Shown here in pieces: positions 6,437-7,858 of a stretch of DNA of 7,858 nucleotides (position 1 is its first letter; each line of letters starts with the position of its first letter). This DNA comes from Dehalococcoidia bacterium (GTDB lineage Bacteria > Chloroflexota > Dehalococcoidia > UBA2979), in assembly GCA_018700215.1 (NCBI GenBank), contig JABIST010000242.1, forward strand, positions 1 through 7,858, given 5' to 3'. A program made the position numbers and the translations under genes. The notes below the pieces were generated by a model. The model was given only the letters and a program-made list of their open reading frames with translations, searched no databases and was not told the DNA's origin.

Positions 6437-6475
6437 CAATCAACTTGAGCTGAGCGACAAGTGCCGCGCGTCCAG

Positions 6476-7858
6476 CTACTTCGTTCGCCCGCCGCGAATC
6501 CGTCGCTGTGTCGGGCGCTGCGTATCCGCTGCCAGCGACCGCAACGATTCCGGTGAGTCGCCGCCGATCAGCTCGCGCCGCAGTTCGGTCACCTGGTCGC
6601 GCAGCAGTGCGGCACGCTCGAAGTCCAGCTCCTTCGCCGCCTGCTTCATCTGCCGTTCCAGCTCCTTCACCAGCCGCGTCAGCTCATCCCGCGGCAGCTC
6701 CGAGGTCGCCGTGTAGGTCGCCTCTTCCTCGGCCACCTCGCGAATCGAGTCGGTGATGTCGCGGATCGTCTTCGATATCCCCAACGGCGTGATCCCGTGC
6801 TCCAGGTTGTAGGCCCGTTGCACCTCACGACGCCGGTCAGTCTCATCGAGCGCTTTCTGCATCGAGTCCGTCACGCGGTCCGCGTACATGATCACGCGCC
6901 CCAGCGGGTGACGTGCCGCGCGGCCCATCGTCTGCACCAGCGCCCCGCTCGAGCGCAGATAGCCCTCCTTGTCGGCATCCAGGATGCAGACCAACGACAC
7001 CTCCGGCAGGTCGAGCCCCTCACGCAGCAAGTTGATGCCCACGATCACGTCGTACACACCGATCCGCAGGTCGCGCAGGATGTCGATTCGCCCCAGCGTG
7101 TCAATTTCCGAGTGCAGATACATGGACTTCACGCCCATCTCCTGCAGGTAGTCGTTCAAATCCTCGGACATCTTCTTCGTCAGCGTCGTGATCAGCGTCC
7201 GCTCGTTGCGCTCCACACGTTGGCGCACCTCGTGCAGCAGATCGTCAATCTGCCCGCTGGTCGGTCGGATATCCACCTCGGGATCCAGGATGCCCGTCGG
7301 ACGAATCACCTGCTCCACAATCAGTGGTGAGACATCTCGCTCGTACGGCCCCGGCGTCGCCGAAAGGAACACCACCTGGTTGAGGTGCTCCTCGAACTCC
7401 TGGAACGTCAGCGGCCGGTTGTCCAGCGCCGAGGGCAATCGGAACCCGTACTCCACCAGCGTCGTCTTCCGCGACGCGTCGCCCTTGTACATCGCTCCCG
7501 CCTGCGGGATCGAGATGTGCGACTCATCGATGAAGATCAGCCAGTCGTCCGGGAAGTAGTCCAGCAGGGTCCACGGCGTCGAACCCGGCTCCCGTCCCGC
7601 GAGGTGTCTCGAGTAGTTCTCGATCCCCGAGCAGTAGCCGGCCTCGCGCATCGTCTCCAGGTCGTAGCGGGTCCGCTCCTCCAGCCGCTGCGCTTCCAGC
7701 AGCTTCCCCTCCGAGCGCAGCTTCGGTATCTCCTCCGCCAGCTCCGCCTCGATCGAGGCGATCGCCTCCTGCATCCGATCCTTCGAGGTGACGAAGTGCT
7801 TCGCCGGATAGATCGCCGTCTCCTCGGTCTCCTCCAGGATCTCCCCCGTCAGCGGATC
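6476..7858 (-). CDS. uvrB: Excinuclease ABC subunit B (UvrB), 5'-truncated
   Basis: UvrB is the damage-verifying helicase-like subunit of nucleotide-excision repair; UvrA loads it and it recruits UvrC for the incisions. The frame stays open to the right edge, so the start lies beyond the window. The Met codon at 7772-7774 is internal, because the 28 residues before it (from DPLTGEILEE to FVTSKDR) align with the conserved UvrB sequence. The 460 visible residues equal roughly E. coli UvrB from residue 240 on; Walker A and the beta-hairpin are off the window. Counted from the edge, the marks are YCSGIENYSRHL (75-86), DESH (111-114), SATPG (166-170), GINLLREGLDLPE (274-286), the arginine-finger motif QTMGRAAR (309-316), and the C-terminal UVR coiled hairpin that binds UvrC (about 393-428). 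The stop is TAG, after a basic RGGRTK tail. It converges on the ftsK unit, separated by 688 bases. Confidence 0.97.
   Translation of the reverse strand, partial: DPLTGEILEETEETAIYPAKHFVTSKDRMQEAIASIEAELAEEIPKLRSEGKLLEAQRLEERTRYDLETMREAGYCSGIENYSRHLAGREPGSTPWTLLDYFPDDWLIFIDESHISIPQAGAMYKGDASRKTTLVEYGFRLPSALDNRPLTFQEFEEHLNQVVFLSATPGPYERDVSPLIVEQVIRPTGILDPEVDIRPTSGQIDDLLHEVRQRVERNERTLITTLTKKMSEDLNDYLQEMGVKSMYLHSEIDTLGRIDILRDLRIGVYDVIVGINLLREGLDLPEVSLVCILDADKEGYLRSSGALVQTMGRAARHPLGRVIMYADRVTDSMQKALDETDRRREVQRAYNLEHGITPLGISKTIRDITDSIREVAEEEATYTATSELPRDELTRLVKELERQMKQAAKELDFERAALLRDQVTELRRELIGGDSPESLRSLAADTQRPTQRRIRGGRTK

Overview
The window is a high-GC bacterial chromosome segment with strong C bias at third codon positions. 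It carries five housekeeping genes and no mobile elements, CRISPR arrays, tRNAs or rRNAs that I can see. The gene set is tatC, a family 4 uracil-DNA glycosylase, RNase J, FtsK/SpoIIIE and uvrB. FtsK also has an enlarged loop in its alpha/beta domain, of a kind I recall from Chloroflexota proteins. Together these suggest a Chloroflexota member, perhaps near Thermomicrobia. The phylum is an inference of moderate confidence; no rRNA is present to confirm it.

Layout. Bases 2-574 (+) are the 3' part of tatC, with its start outside the window. A 122-base gap with only a weak promoter candidate leads to a tight plus-strand block. In it, udg (697-1539) overlaps rnj (1536-3206) by four bases. After 79 bases holding a small hairpin and a strong ribosome binding site comes ftsK (3286-5787). 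Bases 5788-6475 contain no convincing protein gene but are not empty. They hold a perfect -10 hexamer at 5860-5865, about 250 bases able to form several helices, and an 11-bp terminator hairpin at 6089-6117. A second, 10-bp terminator hairpin follows at 6399-6424, between the convergent units. From 6476 to the right edge, on the minus strand, is the C-terminal two thirds of uvrB, whose start lies beyond the window.

Function. udg (base-excision repair), rnj (RNA decay and maturation) and ftsK (chromosome segregation and dimer resolution at the septum) are probably co-transcribed as a nucleic-acid maintenance unit. uvrB (nucleotide-excision repair) converges on them. tatC encodes the core of the twin-arginine protein export channel.

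The best candidate for something undescribed is the free-standing RNA unit between ftsK and uvrB (about 5872-6122). It has a promoter-like -10, internal helices and its own terminator, and I could not match it to 6S, tmRNA, RNase P, SRP RNA or a known riboswitch. Smaller points of interest are a Ser-to-Arg change in the conserved SGH motif of RNase J, a loop about 34 residues longer than usual in FtsK, and a hairpin abutting the ftsK ribosome binding site.
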